The notes under the pieces were generated by a model, which was not told the DNA's origin, did no database searches, and was given only the letters and a program-made list of their open reading frames with translations. 64,000 bases of DNA. It comes from Polaribacter sp. HaHaR_3_91. GTDB taxonomy: Bacteria > Bacteroidota > Bacteroidia > Flavobacteriales > Flavobacteriaceae. Shown here piece after piece: positions 34,928-45,207 of this stretch; position 1 is the first letter of the stretch, and each line of letters begins with the position of its first letter. Location of the stretch: NCBI RefSeq assembly GCF_019278525.1, contig NZ_CP058986.1, positions 930,001-994,000 of the forward strand, read 5' to 3'. A program made the position numbers and the translations under genes.

Positions 34928-35422
34928 ATGATTACAGTTATAGCAGCAATTGCAAAAAATAATGCTTTAGGAAAGGATAATGATTTAATTTGGCATTTAC
35001 CGGCAGATTTAAAACGGTTTAAAAAGGTTACAACCGGACATCACATTTTAATGGGTAGAAATACTTTTGAGTCTATAGGTAAACCTTTACCTAATAGAAC
35101 AACTATTATAATTACCCGAAATAAAAATTATTTTAAAGAAGGGTGTTTAATAGCCAATAGTATTGAAGAAGCCATAGAAATGGTAGAAAATAAAGATGAT
35201 ATTTTTATAATTGGTGGTGCACAAATTTATAAAGAATGCATAGAGAAAGACTTGGTAGATAGGTTAGATATTACTCAGGTGCATCATGAATTTGAAGCAG
35301 ATGTTTTTTTTCCGGAGATAGATTTAAAAATTTGGAAAGAAACAGCAAGAGAAGATTTTTTAGCAGACGAAAAAAATAAATTTGATTTTAGTTTTGTAAG
35401 ATACTCAAAGAAAACTATCTAA
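34928..35422 (+). CDS. folA: Dihydrofolate reductase
   Basis: A 164-residue enzyme reducing dihydrofolate to tetrahydrofolate with NADPH. Motifs include AAIAKNNALGKDNDLIWHLPADLKRFK (Trp and Asp-region of the active site), TTGHHILMGRNTFESIG and IFIIGGAQIYKE. It regenerates the folate consumed by ThyA, encoded just upstream. The last 8 nt overlap the 3' end of the convergent downstream gene. The length is normal. Confidence 0.96.
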   Translation: MITVIAAIAKNNALGKDNDLIWHLPADLKRFKKVTTGHHILMGRNTFESIGKPLPNRTTIIITRNKNYFKEGCLIANSIEEAIEMVENKDDIFIIGGAQIYKECIEKDLVDRLDITQVHHEFEADVFFPEIDLKIWKETAREDFLADEKNKFDFSFVRYSKKTI

Positions 35423-35846
35423 TTCTACTAGAAAAACCTCCCCCTAAATTCATTTTATACTTTTGTTGAGCAAATAAAAAGTAATTAAATAATTTGTAGT
35501 TTACGTCGTAACCGTAATCTGTAGTAGATTGGTAGTCAACGATATTTTCATAGATATTAGCGTTGAATTGTATAGGGTTTCTAGCTCTATTATTCCATTC
35601 TAAAACCCAAGTTTTATTTCTAGCCTCTAGGTAGTTTTGAGAATAATAACCTTCTGGTTTCGCTACGGAAGCTAAAAATGCATTAAAACCAGGGTCTATA
35701 ATAATTACTTCATACTCTAAACTATCATTGGCAATAATAACAGGTTTTTCTTCTGTAGTTGTATTTTTTTTTATTGGTGATGAACCACAAGCGTACACAA
35801 ATAATCCAAAAGAAAAAAGGATAAGAAGTTGTTTTAATAGTTTCAT
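35415..35846 (-). CDS. DUF6146-like lipoprotein
   Basis: The ATG at 35846 gives a 143-residue product (the TTG two codons earlier is unlikely). It starts with a lipoprotein signal ending FVYACGSS, and the mature part contains YEVIIIDPGFNAFLASVAKP and YLEARNKTWVLEWNNRARNP. This matches a conserved Bacteroidota family (DUF6146 as I recall) with no known function. Its 3' end overlaps folA by 8 nt tail to tail. It is probably anchored in the inner or outer membrane, facing the periplasm. Confidence 0.8.
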   Translation of the reverse strand: MKLLKQLLILFSFGLFVYACGSSPIKKNTTTEEKPVIIANDSLEYEVIIIDPGFNAFLASVAKPEGYYSQNYLEARNKTWVLEWNNRARNPIQFNANIYENIVDYQSTTDYGYDVNYKLFNYFLFAQQKYKMNLGGGFSSRIR

Positions 35847-35944
35847 AATCAATTGTTTTATTTATAGTAAAGTTCCGAAAAATATTCTAAAATAGATTGG
35901 TTTTTAATTGATTTAACATTAATTTTCAACCTTAATAAAAAGGA

Positions 35945-36505
35945 ATGAGACAAAGATGCTTTTGGGTAACAGACAGTGACTTGTATAAAAAATATCATGA
36001 TGAAGAGTGGGGAACACCCGTCTATGATGATCGTATTTTATTTGAATTTCTAATCTTAGAAACTTTTCAAGCGGGTTTAAGTTGGATTACAATTTTAAAT
36101 AAAAGAGAAAATTTTAGACTTGCTTTTGATCAATTCGATTATAAAAAAATAGCAACCTACTCTGAAAGTAAATATGAATCTTTGCTAAAAGATTCAGGTA
36201 TTATTAGAAATAAACTAAAAATTAAAAGTGCCATTACAAATGCGCAATTATTTATAGAAATTCAACAAGAATTTGGTTCTTTTTCTAAATTTATTTGGTC
36301 TTACGTTAATAACAAGTCAATTATTAATAAGTTCGATAAAAGAGAGGAAGTTCCGGCAACAACAGCACTATCAGATAAAATTTCTAAAGACTTAAAAAAG
36401 AGAGGTTTTAAATTTGTAGGATCTACTGTAGTGTATGCGTATATGCAAGCTATTGGTATGGTAAATGACCACACCACAGATTGTTTTAAATATTTAAAAG
36501 AATGA
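35945..36505 (+). CDS. tag: DNA-3-methyladenine glycosylase I
   Basis: A 186-residue base-excision repair enzyme that removes 3-methyladenine from alkylated DNA. It shows the Tag pattern: RCFWVTD (zinc-ligand Cys), YHDEEWGTPVYDDRILFEFLILETFQAGLSW with the zinc His and catalytic Glu, the VGSTVVYAYMQAIGMVNDH segment, and the final His/Cys zinc ligands in NDHTTDC. The next gene starts inside its last codons (ATGA overlap), so the two are translationally coupled. Confidence 0.95.
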   Translation: MRQRCFWVTDSDLYKKYHDEEWGTPVYDDRILFEFLILETFQAGLSWITILNKRENFRLAFDQFDYKKIATYSESKYESLLKDSGIIRNKLKIKSAITNAQLFIEIQQEFGSFSKFIWSYVNNKSIINKFDKREEVPATTALSDKISKDLKKRGFKFVGSTVVYAYMQAIGMVNDHTTDCFKYLKE

Positions 36506-37263
36506 ATGTATTTGAAATACCTAAAGATGATTTAAAAAAAATCATTTCTACTTTTAACAGAGAAATTGGTCGCTTTATTTTTTTTGTTTTCGTCTTGTTT
36601 TTTGATAGTATTTATTTTGCAGAAAACGTAACAAGCTCGCAGCTATTAATTAATATCTTAATGCTAGCTGGTTTTTTTAAAATGTACTTTAGATCTACTC
36701 CAAGAGTAAAAGAACTAATGATTTATGCTGTAATTTTAGGTTTTGCAGGAGAATATCTTTTTTCTAGAGCATTAAGTATGTATACTTATAGGTTAGAGAA
36801 TGTACCGTTTTATGTACCTATTGGTCATGCCGCTTTGTATGGTAGAATTTTAATGTTTAGTAAGGCATCAGTTGTAAAAAAATACAATAAAGCTATAGAG
36901 CAATTTTTTGCAATTGTAATTGCCATTTTTGCAACCACATATCTTGTTTTCTTTTCAGATGTTTTTGGTTTTGTAATGACAATAGGTGTTTTTCTATTAC
37001 TTTGGAAAAGGCCTAAGGATAGGTTGTTTTTCTATGCGATGTATATTTTAGTAGCAATTCTAGAAATTGGTGGTACTGCGTTTGGATGCTGGAGATGGCC
37101 AAGTATTGGGTTTGAGGTTTTTGAGTTTTTACCAAGTAATAATCCCCCAAGTGGTATTAGTTTATTTTACTTTTTATTAGATATTGGTTGCTTTGTAATT
37201 TATACTCAAAGACATAATATAACTTGGAGTAGACTTAAAAATATACGAAGTATACGCGCTTAA
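36502..37263 (+). CDS. Conserved polytopic membrane protein of unknown function
   Basis: A 253-residue protein with about seven predicted helices. Notable conserved-looking loops are GEYLFSRALSMYTYRLENVP followed by FYVPIGHAALYGRI, and GCWRWPSIGFEVFEFLPSNNPPSG. The aromatic-rich, His-containing loops are reminiscent of carotenoid or membrane-lipid enzymes, but I cannot assign it to a family. It overlaps tag by 4 nt and is followed 38 nt later by an M49 peptidase gene. Coupling to a repair gene may only be an operon habit. Confidence 0.75.
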   Translation: MNVFEIPKDDLKKIISTFNREIGRFIFFVFVLFFDSIYFAENVTSSQLLINILMLAGFFKMYFRSTPRVKELMIYAVILGFAGEYLFSRALSMYTYRLENVPFYVPIGHAALYGRILMFSKASVVKKYNKAIEQFFAIVIAIFATTYLVFFSDVFGFVMTIGVFLLLWKRPKDRLFFYAMYILVAILEIGGTAFGCWRWPSIGFEVFEFLPSNNPPSGISLFYFLLDIGCFVIYTQRHNITWSRLKNIRSIRA

Positions 37264-37301
37264 AATTTGTACCTTTATACATCAATTATAAATTTAATAA
37301 A

Positions 37302-39341
37302 ATGAATATAAAACAGATGATTTTTGGTTGTTCAGTTGCCTTATTATTGGCTTCTTGTACTTCGGAACCAAAAAAAGAAACCGAAAAAGAAAGTGAAAAA
37401 GTAGCTACTGAATTTAACCATTTTGTAGAGCAATTTGGAGATATTAAAGTATTGCGTTATAAAATTCCAGGATTTGAAGAACTTACTTTAAAAGAAAAAG
37501 AACTTGTTTACTACTTAACCCAAGCAGGTTTGTCTGGTAGAGATATTATGTGGGATCAAAACTATCGCTATAATTTAAGTATTAGAAAAGCGTTAGAAAA
37601 TATCAACCAAAATTATACGGGAGATAGAGAAAATGATAATTTTAAATCGTTTAAAACCTTCTTAAAAAGAGTTTGGTTTTCTAATGGAATTCATCATCAT
37701 TATTCTAATGATAAATTAAAACCAGCATTTACAAAAGAATATTTTACAGAGGATTTATTAAAAAACTCAAACACAGAATTGTCATCAGAAATAATTGAAA
37801 TTTTGTTTAATGATGCTGATAATAAAAAAGTAAATAAGAAATCTGGAGTTGACAATATCTTGTCATCAGCAATTAATTTTTATGGACCAGATATTACAGA
37901 CAAAGATGTTGCTGAATTCTATAAAACAGCTTATAAAGGATCTAAAGAGCAACCAATTGAGGCGGGGTTAAATTCTAAACTAGTAAGAGAAAATGGTAAG
38001 TTAGTAGAAAAAGTTTGGAAATCTGGAGGCATGTATGGTGCTGCATTAGACAATGTTATTGGTTGGTTAGAAAAAGCAAAAGGAGTTGCAGAAAACGATA
38101 AACAAGCGCATACGTTAGAGTTATTAATAGAATATTACAAAACAGGAAGTTTAGATGTTTGGGATCAGTATTGTGTTGCTTGGTCAACTTCAACAGAAGG
38201 AAATATCGATTGGATAAATGGTTTTATAGAAGTATATAACGATCCAAAAGGATATAGAGGTTCTTATGAAACTATTGTTCAGATTAAGGATTTTGACATG
38301 TCTCGTAAAATGAAAGTTTTATCTGATAATGCGCAGTGGTTTGAAGATAATGCTCCTTTAGCTCCTTCTCATAAAAAAGAAAATGTAGTTGGGGTTTCTT
38401 ATAAAACGGTAAATGTTGCTGGTGAGGCTGGAGATGCATCTCCAAGTACGCCAATTGGTGTAAACTTACCGAATAACAACTGGATTCGTGAACAACATGG
38501 TTCTAAATCTGTTTCTTTAGGAAACATTATTGGAGCGTATAACAATGTAGGCGGAACTGATCGTTTAAAAGAATTTGCTAATGATGAAGAGGAAGTTCGT
38601 TTGGAAGAAAAATACGGTCAGATTGCAGATAAACTACATACTTCTTTACATGAAGTTGTTGGGCATGCCTCTGGTGTTATTAATGAAGGAATAGGGCAAC
38701 CAAAAGAAACACTTCAAAATTATGCTTCTACAATGGAAGAAGGACGTGCAGATTTAGTTGGTTTGTATTACTTAATGGATGTTAAATTGCAAGAATTAGG
38801 GTTGACAGATAATTACAAGGAGTTAGGGATGGCTGCTTATGATGGATATATTAGAAATGGATTAATGACACAATTGGTGAGAATTAATTTAGGAGATGAT
38901 ATTGAAGAAGACCATATGGTAAACAGGCAATGGGTTTCAGCTTGGGCTTTTGAGCAAGGTAAAAAGGACAATGTAATAGAGAAAGTTGTAAGAGATGGTA
39001 AAACGTACTTCAATATAAATGATTACGATAAGTTAAGAGAAATATTTGGAAGTTTATTAAAAGAGGCACAACGTATAAAATCTGAAGGTGATTTTGAAGC
39101 TGCTAAAGCTTTGGTAGAACGCTATGGTGTTAAAGTGGATCAACAATTACATGCAGAAGTTTTAAAAAGAAACGAGCAATTTAAATCTGCACCTTATAAT
39201 GGTTTTGTAAACCCTGTTTTGGTTCCGGATGTAGATGAAAGTGGAAAGGTTGTAGATGTACAAGTTACACACCCTAAGGATTTTGAAGAGCAAATGTTAT
39301 TTTACTCTAAAAATTACAACTTCTTAGAAACGGAAAATTAA
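37302..39341 (+). CDS. Dipeptidyl-peptidase III-like lipoprotein (family M49)
   Basis: The 679-residue protein has a lipoprotein signal (LLLASC, Cys19). The M49 zinc motif HEVVGH is at 450-455 and the second motif EEGRAD starts at 479; together these supply two His and one Glu ligand plus the catalytic Glu. The segment NNWIREQHGSKSVSLGN is also typical of bacterial M49. Most M49 enzymes are cytosolic and release dipeptides from oligopeptide N-termini; this one should act in the periplasm or on the outer membrane. A bidirectional terminator follows. Confidence 0.92.
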   Translation: MNIKQMIFGCSVALLLASCTSEPKKETEKESEKVATEFNHFVEQFGDIKVLRYKIPGFEELTLKEKELVYYLTQAGLSGRDIMWDQNYRYNLSIRKALENINQNYTGDRENDNFKSFKTFLKRVWFSNGIHHHYSNDKLKPAFTKEYFTEDLLKNSNTELSSEIIEILFNDADNKKVNKKSGVDNILSSAINFYGPDITDKDVAEFYKTAYKGSKEQPIEAGLNSKLVRENGKLVEKVWKSGGMYGAALDNVIGWLEKAKGVAENDKQAHTLELLIEYYKTGSLDVWDQYCVAWSTSTEGNIDWINGFIEVYNDPKGYRGSYETIVQIKDFDMSRKMKVLSDNAQWFEDNAPLAPSHKKENVVGVSYKTVNVAGEAGDASPSTPIGVNLPNNNWIREQHGSKSVSLGNIIGAYNNVGGTDRLKEFANDEEEVRLEEKYGQIADKLHTSLHEVVGHASGVINEGIGQPKETLQNYASTMEEGRADLVGLYYLMDVKLQELGLTDNYKELGMAAYDGYIRNGLMTQLVRINLGDDIEEDHMVNRQWVSAWAFEQGKKDNVIEKVVRDGKTYFNINDYDKLREIFGSLLKEAQRIKSEGDFEAAKALVERYGVKVDQQLHAEVLKRNEQFKSAPYNGFVNPVLVPDVDESGKVVDVQVTHPKDFEEQMLFYSKNYNFLETEN

Positions 39342-39387
39342 AATTAATTATTCCTGATAAGGAATATCTTTAAAATTAATTTATGTA

Positions 39388-39418
39388 AAAACCGACTCTG
39401 TTTAGAGTCGGTTTTTTT
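39388..39418 (+). terminator. Bidirectional intrinsic terminator
   Basis: AAAACCGACTCT (39388-39399) pairs perfectly with AGAGTCGGTTTT (39404-39415) with a 4-nt loop and T-runs on both strands. It separates the M49 gene from the convergent PorP gene. Confidence 0.9.
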
Positions 39419-39492
39419 ATGATTATCAAATTGTGAACTGATTTTATTATTTCTAGGTAAATAATAAACAGACTAAAATTAAAAGGAATATT

Positions 39493-40449
39493 TTAAAAGT
39501 AGCAACGGTTATGAAATAACCAGCGTGTATTTCTTTTTAAATCTAAATCAAAACTAATTATAATTTCATGAGAGCTTAGATTTTCTCCATAATTAGCAAG
39601 TCTATTATCATAAGAGTACCCAACTCTATACTTTTTATTGATAACTATAGCAAACAGAGCACTCATAGATTCTTTATAACGGTAAGATAAACCTGCTTCA
39701 ATTATTTCTTTATAAATAAAATTAGCATTTAGATCTATAGAAACAGGTAGACTAGGCGTGTATTTTATAATCATTGAAGGTTTAAATTTTAATTCTTCAG
39801 ACATCTCATAGATATATCCTGATGCTAAAAAGAAGTTGTGATTGCTTATTCCAAAGCTTTCATCAAGGTTTTCTAAGGTTTTAAATTGTCTAGATTTTAA
39901 AATATTTGGAATGGATAATCCTATAAAAAAATCTTCAGTATAATACAATCCACCAAAACCAATATTGGGGTAACTTCCGTCTGTAGAAGCATATATTTCA
40001 TTATCTGGTGTTACACCTCCTGCATAGTTATTATTAAAAAAAGTAACGCCACCTTTTAAACCAAAAGAGAGTCTTTCGTAGCGAGATATAGGCAATGTAT
40101 AAGAGACATCTAAATTTATATTAGTACTATTTGCTAAACCTAACTTATCGTTTATAACCGTTGCACCAAAACCTAAACCAGCTGCTGTTCTTCCGTTTAT
40201 GGAAAACGTTTTGGTTTCTGGTGCTCCTTCTACACCAACCCATTGCTGGCGGGATAATAACGAGATGCTTAAATCTGCTCTAGAACCAACAAACGCAGGA
40301 TTTATTACCTGCATATTATACATGTATTGTGTATAATGTGGTGTCTGTTGTGCGTAATTAAATGTGCTAAAGAAAAGAAAAATTAAGACACATGTAAAAA
40401 GCGTTTTATCTGTGATTTTTAAATTGTTTTGGGGGCTTTTTTGTATCAT
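39493..40449 (-). CDS. PorP/SprF family type IX secretion membrane protein
   Basis: A 318-residue outer-membrane beta-barrel protein. The signal peptide ends at NYAQ, followed by the family opening QTPHYTQYMYNMQVINPAFVGS and SISLLSRQQWVGVEGAPET. Barrel strands continue to the C-terminus. PorP/SprF proteins are needed for secretion or surface attachment of particular T9SS cargo proteins, usually encoded next door. Here the start overlaps the end of a large T9SS type B cargo gene by 4 nt, so this is a dedicated cargo/anchor pair. Confidence 0.93.
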   Translation of the reverse strand: MIQKSPQNNLKITDKTLFTCVLIFLFFSTFNYAQQTPHYTQYMYNMQVINPAFVGSRADLSISLLSRQQWVGVEGAPETKTFSINGRTAAGLGFGATVINDKLGLANSTNINLDVSYTLPISRYERLSFGLKGGVTFFNNNYAGGVTPDNEIYASTDGSYPNIGFGGLYYTEDFFIGLSIPNILKSRQFKTLENLDESFGISNHNFFLASGYIYEMSEELKFKPSMIIKYTPSLPVSIDLNANFIYKEIIEAGLSYRYKESMSALFAIVINKKYRVGYSYDNRLANYGENLSSHEIIISFDLDLKRNTRWLFHNRCYF

Positions 40450-43400
40450 CTTATTAATTGGATAAAGCTTTTCTTAGGTTTTGTAACACCATCGTTATAA
40501 TCTAAAGAGTAATAATAAATGCCTTCTGTAACTGGTTTTCCGTTGTTGGTACCGTCCCACCAAAGTGGATTTGCATTACCGTTGTTTTTATAATCAAATA
40601 CTTGACCTCCCCAACGGTCAAGTATCGTTATTCTAAAGTTTGGATACTCTTCAATTCCAGAGATTTCAAATACATCACTTTTTCCATCATCATTTGGCGA
40701 AAAAAGGTTTGGGTAATCATTGTCCTTTATGGTTCCAACACCATAAATTGTTGAAGAGTAGTTAGAAACACCTGTAGTTGTAATTTCTACCTCTAATAGC
40801 ATTGTTTCTGTATCTTCGTTTATAGTATCATCTATGGTTTTTACATCTTGAGTAATAGATGTTTCAAATGCAGGTATATAAGCGATGGTAAATTCCGGAT
40901 TATAGTCTTCTAAATCACTTGCTGTTTCATTAACCGTTTCTAAATTGAAGTTGATCGGTAAATAATTCTGCATTGGTTCATCCGTATCTGGATTTACCAA
41001 TGAGACTGTAAAAGTTAAAGTACGCCCTTCAATAACAGTAACATTATCTATTATAACTTTAGGATCTGGGTTTATGTCTAAAATAGTACCTGTTTTAGTT
41101 AAATCTTGAGCGCCAATATGAGCAGAAGCTACAACACCAAAAACGTTTATAAATTCATCTGATTCGTTTATATTGTCTATAAAAGTAGGAATGTTAAAAG
41201 AACTTTCTGTATTTGCATTATTAGGGTCTGTGGTTCCATTAATGGTTAAAGATTTATAAAAACTTTGGTAATCTTCTGGGCTAATTGCAGTGTCGTCTGT
41301 TGTATGAATGTCTATGTAAATTGGTCGTGAAGATGGACGGCTTAAAATAACTTTATGTTCTAAATCATCTCCTTCATTACTTATAGAGTTATTCATGGTA
41401 ATAGACGGTGCATCTTCATCATCTAAAAGAGTACCAATCCCATTTATTTCTGTATTAATGGTGTTGTTAGAAGTTATGTTACCTTTTAAAGTAAATAATT
41501 CATCTAGCTCATCAATATTGTCATCAAAAGAATTTACGGTAAACGTATTTGTATCTATAAAAGGATCTATTGTTAAAGTTTTAGAGTTTACTTGTTTATA
41601 ATCATAAGGAGCAATTGCTATATTGTATGTGTCTGTAGTTTCGGTACCATCTATTGTTGAAAAGCTAATGTTAATCGGTGATGCACTTTGAATTAATTTT
41701 GAGTGATCCGTCTTTTTAACTAACAAGATTGTGAATTCTAAATCTTCTCCTTCTAATACAGATACATTATCAACAAGTACAACAATGGCTATAATCTCTC
41801 TCCAGTCTCTTTCTGATGTGTCAGGATCATCGTTGTTTGGGAAATCGGTAGGAACTTGACTATTTGTTGGGTTTACCAATGCAGTATTATTGTCATAAGC
41901 ATCATCTAAACCATCATTATCACTGTCTATATTTAGTAGAGTAGTTTCTGCAATTCCATCATTATCTAAATCCCAAGCTTCAATAGTATCATCACGAATG
42001 TCATTATCAGAATTTAAATCAATATAATCAGGTTTACCATCAAGATCTGTGTCTGTTGGAGTAATTCCGTTTGGATATGCAGTATCTATACCTAAAGCAT
42101 TAATAACACCATTTGGTGCTTTGTAATTAGCAGTAGTTTGTCCTTCAATATTATCTACAATACCATCTCCATCAGCATCAATATCTATAAAGTCTTGATT
42201 GCCATTGGTGTCTGTATTCGGAATAGTGTAATTAATTGAGGCATTGCTATTATCATTATTTTCTTTAGTGTTATCAAGTCCATTTTTACCGACTGGTTTA
42301 TTGGTACGACCATTACGGTTTGTATCTACAGACTTATTTCCTGCTTCTACAATATCTAAAATTCCATCATTATCACTATCTAAATCTAAGTGATTAGGAG
42401 CCCCATCATTATCAAAATCAAAAAGATCGACAATACCATCGTTATTCGCATCAGCACCAAAATCGGTATCTCTGTAATTAGGTATAAAATCTTTGTCATG
42501 GTCATCTAAAGGATTTAATCCATTGTATTCATCAACATCTAGGATGGTGTCGTTATCATCATCAATATCAACAGCGTTAGAAATACCATCATTATCAGAA
42601 TCTGTCGTGGCATTAACAGCTACAAAATCAGATGAGCTTATAATTTTATTTAATGGATCTGTTGCGGTAAATTTAGAAGTGTTATTGCCAATACAGTCTT
42701 CATAAAAAACCACTGTAAACTGAACAGTAATTGTTTCTCCTCGCATTAATATACCAGAAGTACCATCAAAAAAATTAATATCTGAAGTACCGTTGTAATT
42801 AGGGTTTAAAATTGGGTCTTTTGTTGCTGTTGAGTTCTCTATAAAAGGAGTTGTCACAGAAACAATGTTACCAGAACAAATTTTATTTAAGTCGTCTTGT
42901 AGATTTAAGTTTTCTAACTGTACAATGTTACTATTGTTTTTGATGGTAAGTTGAAAGGTAACCTCATCATGTTCTAAAATACCATTAGGAATTTTATTAA
43001 CTTCTGAAATTGCTTTCTCATTATTATTGGCAGATCTAAATAATAATACCATATTAGAAGAAGCGCAACTGCATTGCATTGCAGATGTTACTGGTGCTGT
43101 AGACGAATTTGTTGGGTAATATCTATCTAAATGATTTCCTAAGCCATCAGACCAATTAACAAAAGAGAATTTTTTGTTGTTAGATGAAGTAGACTCATCT
43201 AGTCCGTCTAAATCTCCTTGGGTTTGTGAAAGGTTTAATTGATAAAAATTGTTAATTCCAGTGGAGGAGAAAGGTTCTGTTAAATAATAAACTTCTAAAA
43301 TTACAGTTTCTCCAGGTTCAAGAGAATTATTTGGCATTAGTAATTTTGTGTTTGTTCCTCCGTTATAAGAATTGTTAACAGTTACATTAGGCCCTGAAAC

Positions 43401-45155
43401 TTGAGTAACTTTAAGCTCTCTAAAAGCAATACCATTGCTTAAGAAATCGCCTAAACCCATGTTATAGTTAATATTATTAGCTGTAGCAGTACCTTCATTT
43501 GTTAAGATAACTCTGTTATTATAATCAAAAGTTCCGTCTGGATTTACATTAGGTCTTGAATCTGGTACATATAATCCTCCAGCCAAAATAGCTTCTGTAG
43601 TATGAAAATCTTCAAGTAAAATACTGTTAGCGTCGTTTCCTATTGTAGAAGTTACCTCTGCTACATGATTAAAATCGATTCCAGAACCAGAAGGAGTAGG
43701 GGTAGGTCTACCACCACAAAAAGGATTTACCGTTACGCAAAATTCAATATTTATAGATTGCCTTGGGTATAAAATAAAATTATCTATAGCATCTTTGTTA
43801 AAAAGAGAGTTTGATGTAGCGTTTAAAAAATCATTATTTACAGCATCTGTATTAAATTCGGTAGGGTACGGGTTGTCTACAAAATCTTGAACAGCAGTAG
43901 TATTAACCGTAACACCTTCTATTTGTTCTACACATCCATTGCCATAAATAGAGTTTAAGTCATTTGTTAAATCTATGTTTTTTATAAGGTTTTCTGCATG
44001 GTAATCTCTTGCAGTACTTTTATTTTTAAGCGTTAAACTATATTTTATCTTATATACTCCATCTACGGTGTAGCCTTGGTTACAGCTAGATATAGAGCTT
44101 ATTTCTAATAAGTCGGTTATGTGTTCTACTGTTAAATATAAATTAGCTGAATCTGTAAAAGTTCCGTCAGAAATAATATATTTAATTACAGGAATATTCC
44201 CTGTATAGTTTTTAGTGGGGGTAAAAGTATAGCTACCATTTGGTTTAAAAGAGATACTACCACCTGCAAAAATAGCTTTTTGATCTGTGGTGTAAGTTGT
44301 TCCGTTTATGATAAAATTGATAATCGATAATGAGTTGTTATCTTGATCACTGTCATTTATGAGTACACCAGGAGTATCTACATTTAAAGTAGTGTTTATG
44401 TTTGCTGTATCATAATCATCCTTAGCATCTGGCGGGTATAAGTTAATAATTTTTACAGTTAAGTTAGCGGTACTTGTAAAACCTCCGTCTGAAACGGTAT
44501 AGCTAATTGTAGGAATTTTGTTGTTATAATTAGCGGCAGGTATAAAAGAAAAACTACCATCTTCATTTATGGTAATAGATCCTTCAGTAAAATTTGCTTT
44601 TTCACCTGCATTATAACTTATAGTATCTATTTTAAATTCTGTAATGGATAAAAAACTGTCGTCTTTATCTGTGTCATTACTTAATATACCAGGCGCATCA
44701 ATATTAAGAGTTGCGTTTGTTTCTGTTGAGTAATTGTCATTTTTAGGGTCGGGCGCATATAGATTGTTAACTTTAATGCTCAGGTTAGCAGAAGCAGTAT
44801 ACGTGCCATCAGAAATTACATAGTTAATAGCAAGAGTAATATCATTATAATTAGTAGTAGGTGTAAAAAGAAAACTACCATTTGCATTTATAGTAATTGC
44901 TCCATCGGTTAAGTTAGCTGTGTCTCCTGCAGCATATGTGATACTATCTAATGTAAACGACGTAACCTCTAGATCATCGTCATCTATATCAGTGTCGTTA
45001 CTTAATAAACCGGGAGTATCAATCCTTAATTCTGTATTAGATGTAGTGGTATAACTATCATCTTTTGCTACAGGTGCTGTTTGTGCAGAAGTAAATTGAT
45101 AGAAGAATAAAAAGAATATAAGTATTTTATACGTATTGTATTTAGGGGGTATCAT
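40446..45155 (-). CDS. Giant multidomain surface protein with T9SS type B sorting domain
   Basis: A 1569-residue protein beginning with a signal peptide (cleavage after TSAQ). Three tandem cadherin/VCBS-like repeats of about 110 residues (about 25-345) each contain LLSNDTDxDDxxLxV-type calcium sites. Cell-wall-anchor or DUF11-like beta domains follow at about 350-850. Thrombospondin-3-like calcium repeats (DSDNDGxxD) cover about 850-1130, and three Calx-beta-like domains about 1140-1480. The last 75 residues are the type B sorting domain (NLFSPNDDGKSDVFEI, ILDRWGGQVF, WDGTNNGKPVTEGIYYY). It is probably an adhesin or matrix protein on the cell surface. Confidence 0.93.
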   Translation of the reverse strand: MIPPKYNTYKILIFFLFFYQFTSAQTAPVAKDDSYTTTSNTELRIDTPGLLSNDTDIDDDDLEVTSFTLDSITYAAGDTANLTDGAITINANGSFLFTPTTNYNDITLAINYVISDGTYTASANLSIKVNNLYAPDPKNDNYSTETNATLNIDAPGILSNDTDKDDSFLSITEFKIDTISYNAGEKANFTEGSITINEDGSFSFIPAANYNNKIPTISYTVSDGGFTSTANLTVKIINLYPPDAKDDYDTANINTTLNVDTPGVLINDSDQDNNSLSIINFIINGTTYTTDQKAIFAGGSISFKPNGSYTFTPTKNYTGNIPVIKYIISDGTFTDSANLYLTVEHITDLLEISSISSCNQGYTVDGVYKIKYSLTLKNKSTARDYHAENLIKNIDLTNDLNSIYGNGCVEQIEGVTVNTTAVQDFVDNPYPTEFNTDAVNNDFLNATSNSLFNKDAIDNFILYPRQSINIEFCVTVNPFCGGRPTPTPSGSGIDFNHVAEVTSTIGNDANSILLEDFHTTEAILAGGLYVPDSRPNVNPDGTFDYNNRVILTNEGTATANNINYNMGLGDFLSNGIAFRELKVTQVSGPNVTVNNSYNGGTNTKLLMPNNSLEPGETVILEVYYLTEPFSSTGINNFYQLNLSQTQGDLDGLDESTSSNNKKFSFVNWSDGLGNHLDRYYPTNSSTAPVTSAMQCSCASSNMVLLFRSANNNEKAISEVNKIPNGILEHDEVTFQLTIKNNSNIVQLENLNLQDDLNKICSGNIVSVTTPFIENSTATKDPILNPNYNGTSDINFFDGTSGILMRGETITVQFTVVFYEDCIGNNTSKFTATDPLNKIISSSDFVAVNATTDSDNDGISNAVDIDDDNDTILDVDEYNGLNPLDDHDKDFIPNYRDTDFGADANNDGIVDLFDFDNDGAPNHLDLDSDNDGILDIVEAGNKSVDTNRNGRTNKPVGKNGLDNTKENNDNSNASINYTIPNTDTNGNQDFIDIDADGDGIVDNIEGQTTANYKAPNGVINALGIDTAYPNGITPTDTDLDGKPDYIDLNSDNDIRDDTIEAWDLDNDGIAETTLLNIDSDNDGLDDAYDNNTALVNPTNSQVPTDFPNNDDPDTSERDWREIIAIVVLVDNVSVLEGEDLEFTILLVKKTDHSKLIQSASPINISFSTIDGTETTDTYNIAIAPYDYKQVNSKTLTIDPFIDTNTFTVNSFDDNIDELDELFTLKGNITSNNTINTEINGIGTLLDDEDAPSITMNNSISNEGDDLEHKVILSRPSSRPIYIDIHTTDDTAISPEDYQSFYKSLTINGTTDPNNANTESSFNIPTFIDNINESDEFINVFGVVASAHIGAQDLTKTGTILDINPDPKVIIDNVTVIEGRTLTFTVSLVNPDTDEPMQNYLPINFNLETVNETASDLEDYNPEFTIAYIPAFETSITQDVKTIDDTINEDTETMLLEVEITTTGVSNYSSTIYGVGTIKDNDYPNLFSPNDDGKSDVFEISGIEEYPNFRITILDRWGGQVFDYKNNGNANPLWWDGTNNGKPVTEGIYYYSLDYNDGVTKPKKSFIQLIR

Positions 45156-45207
45156 TTTTTGGGGGATTAAATGATTTTAATAAAAAAGTTTAAATATTGT
45201 TAGATAG

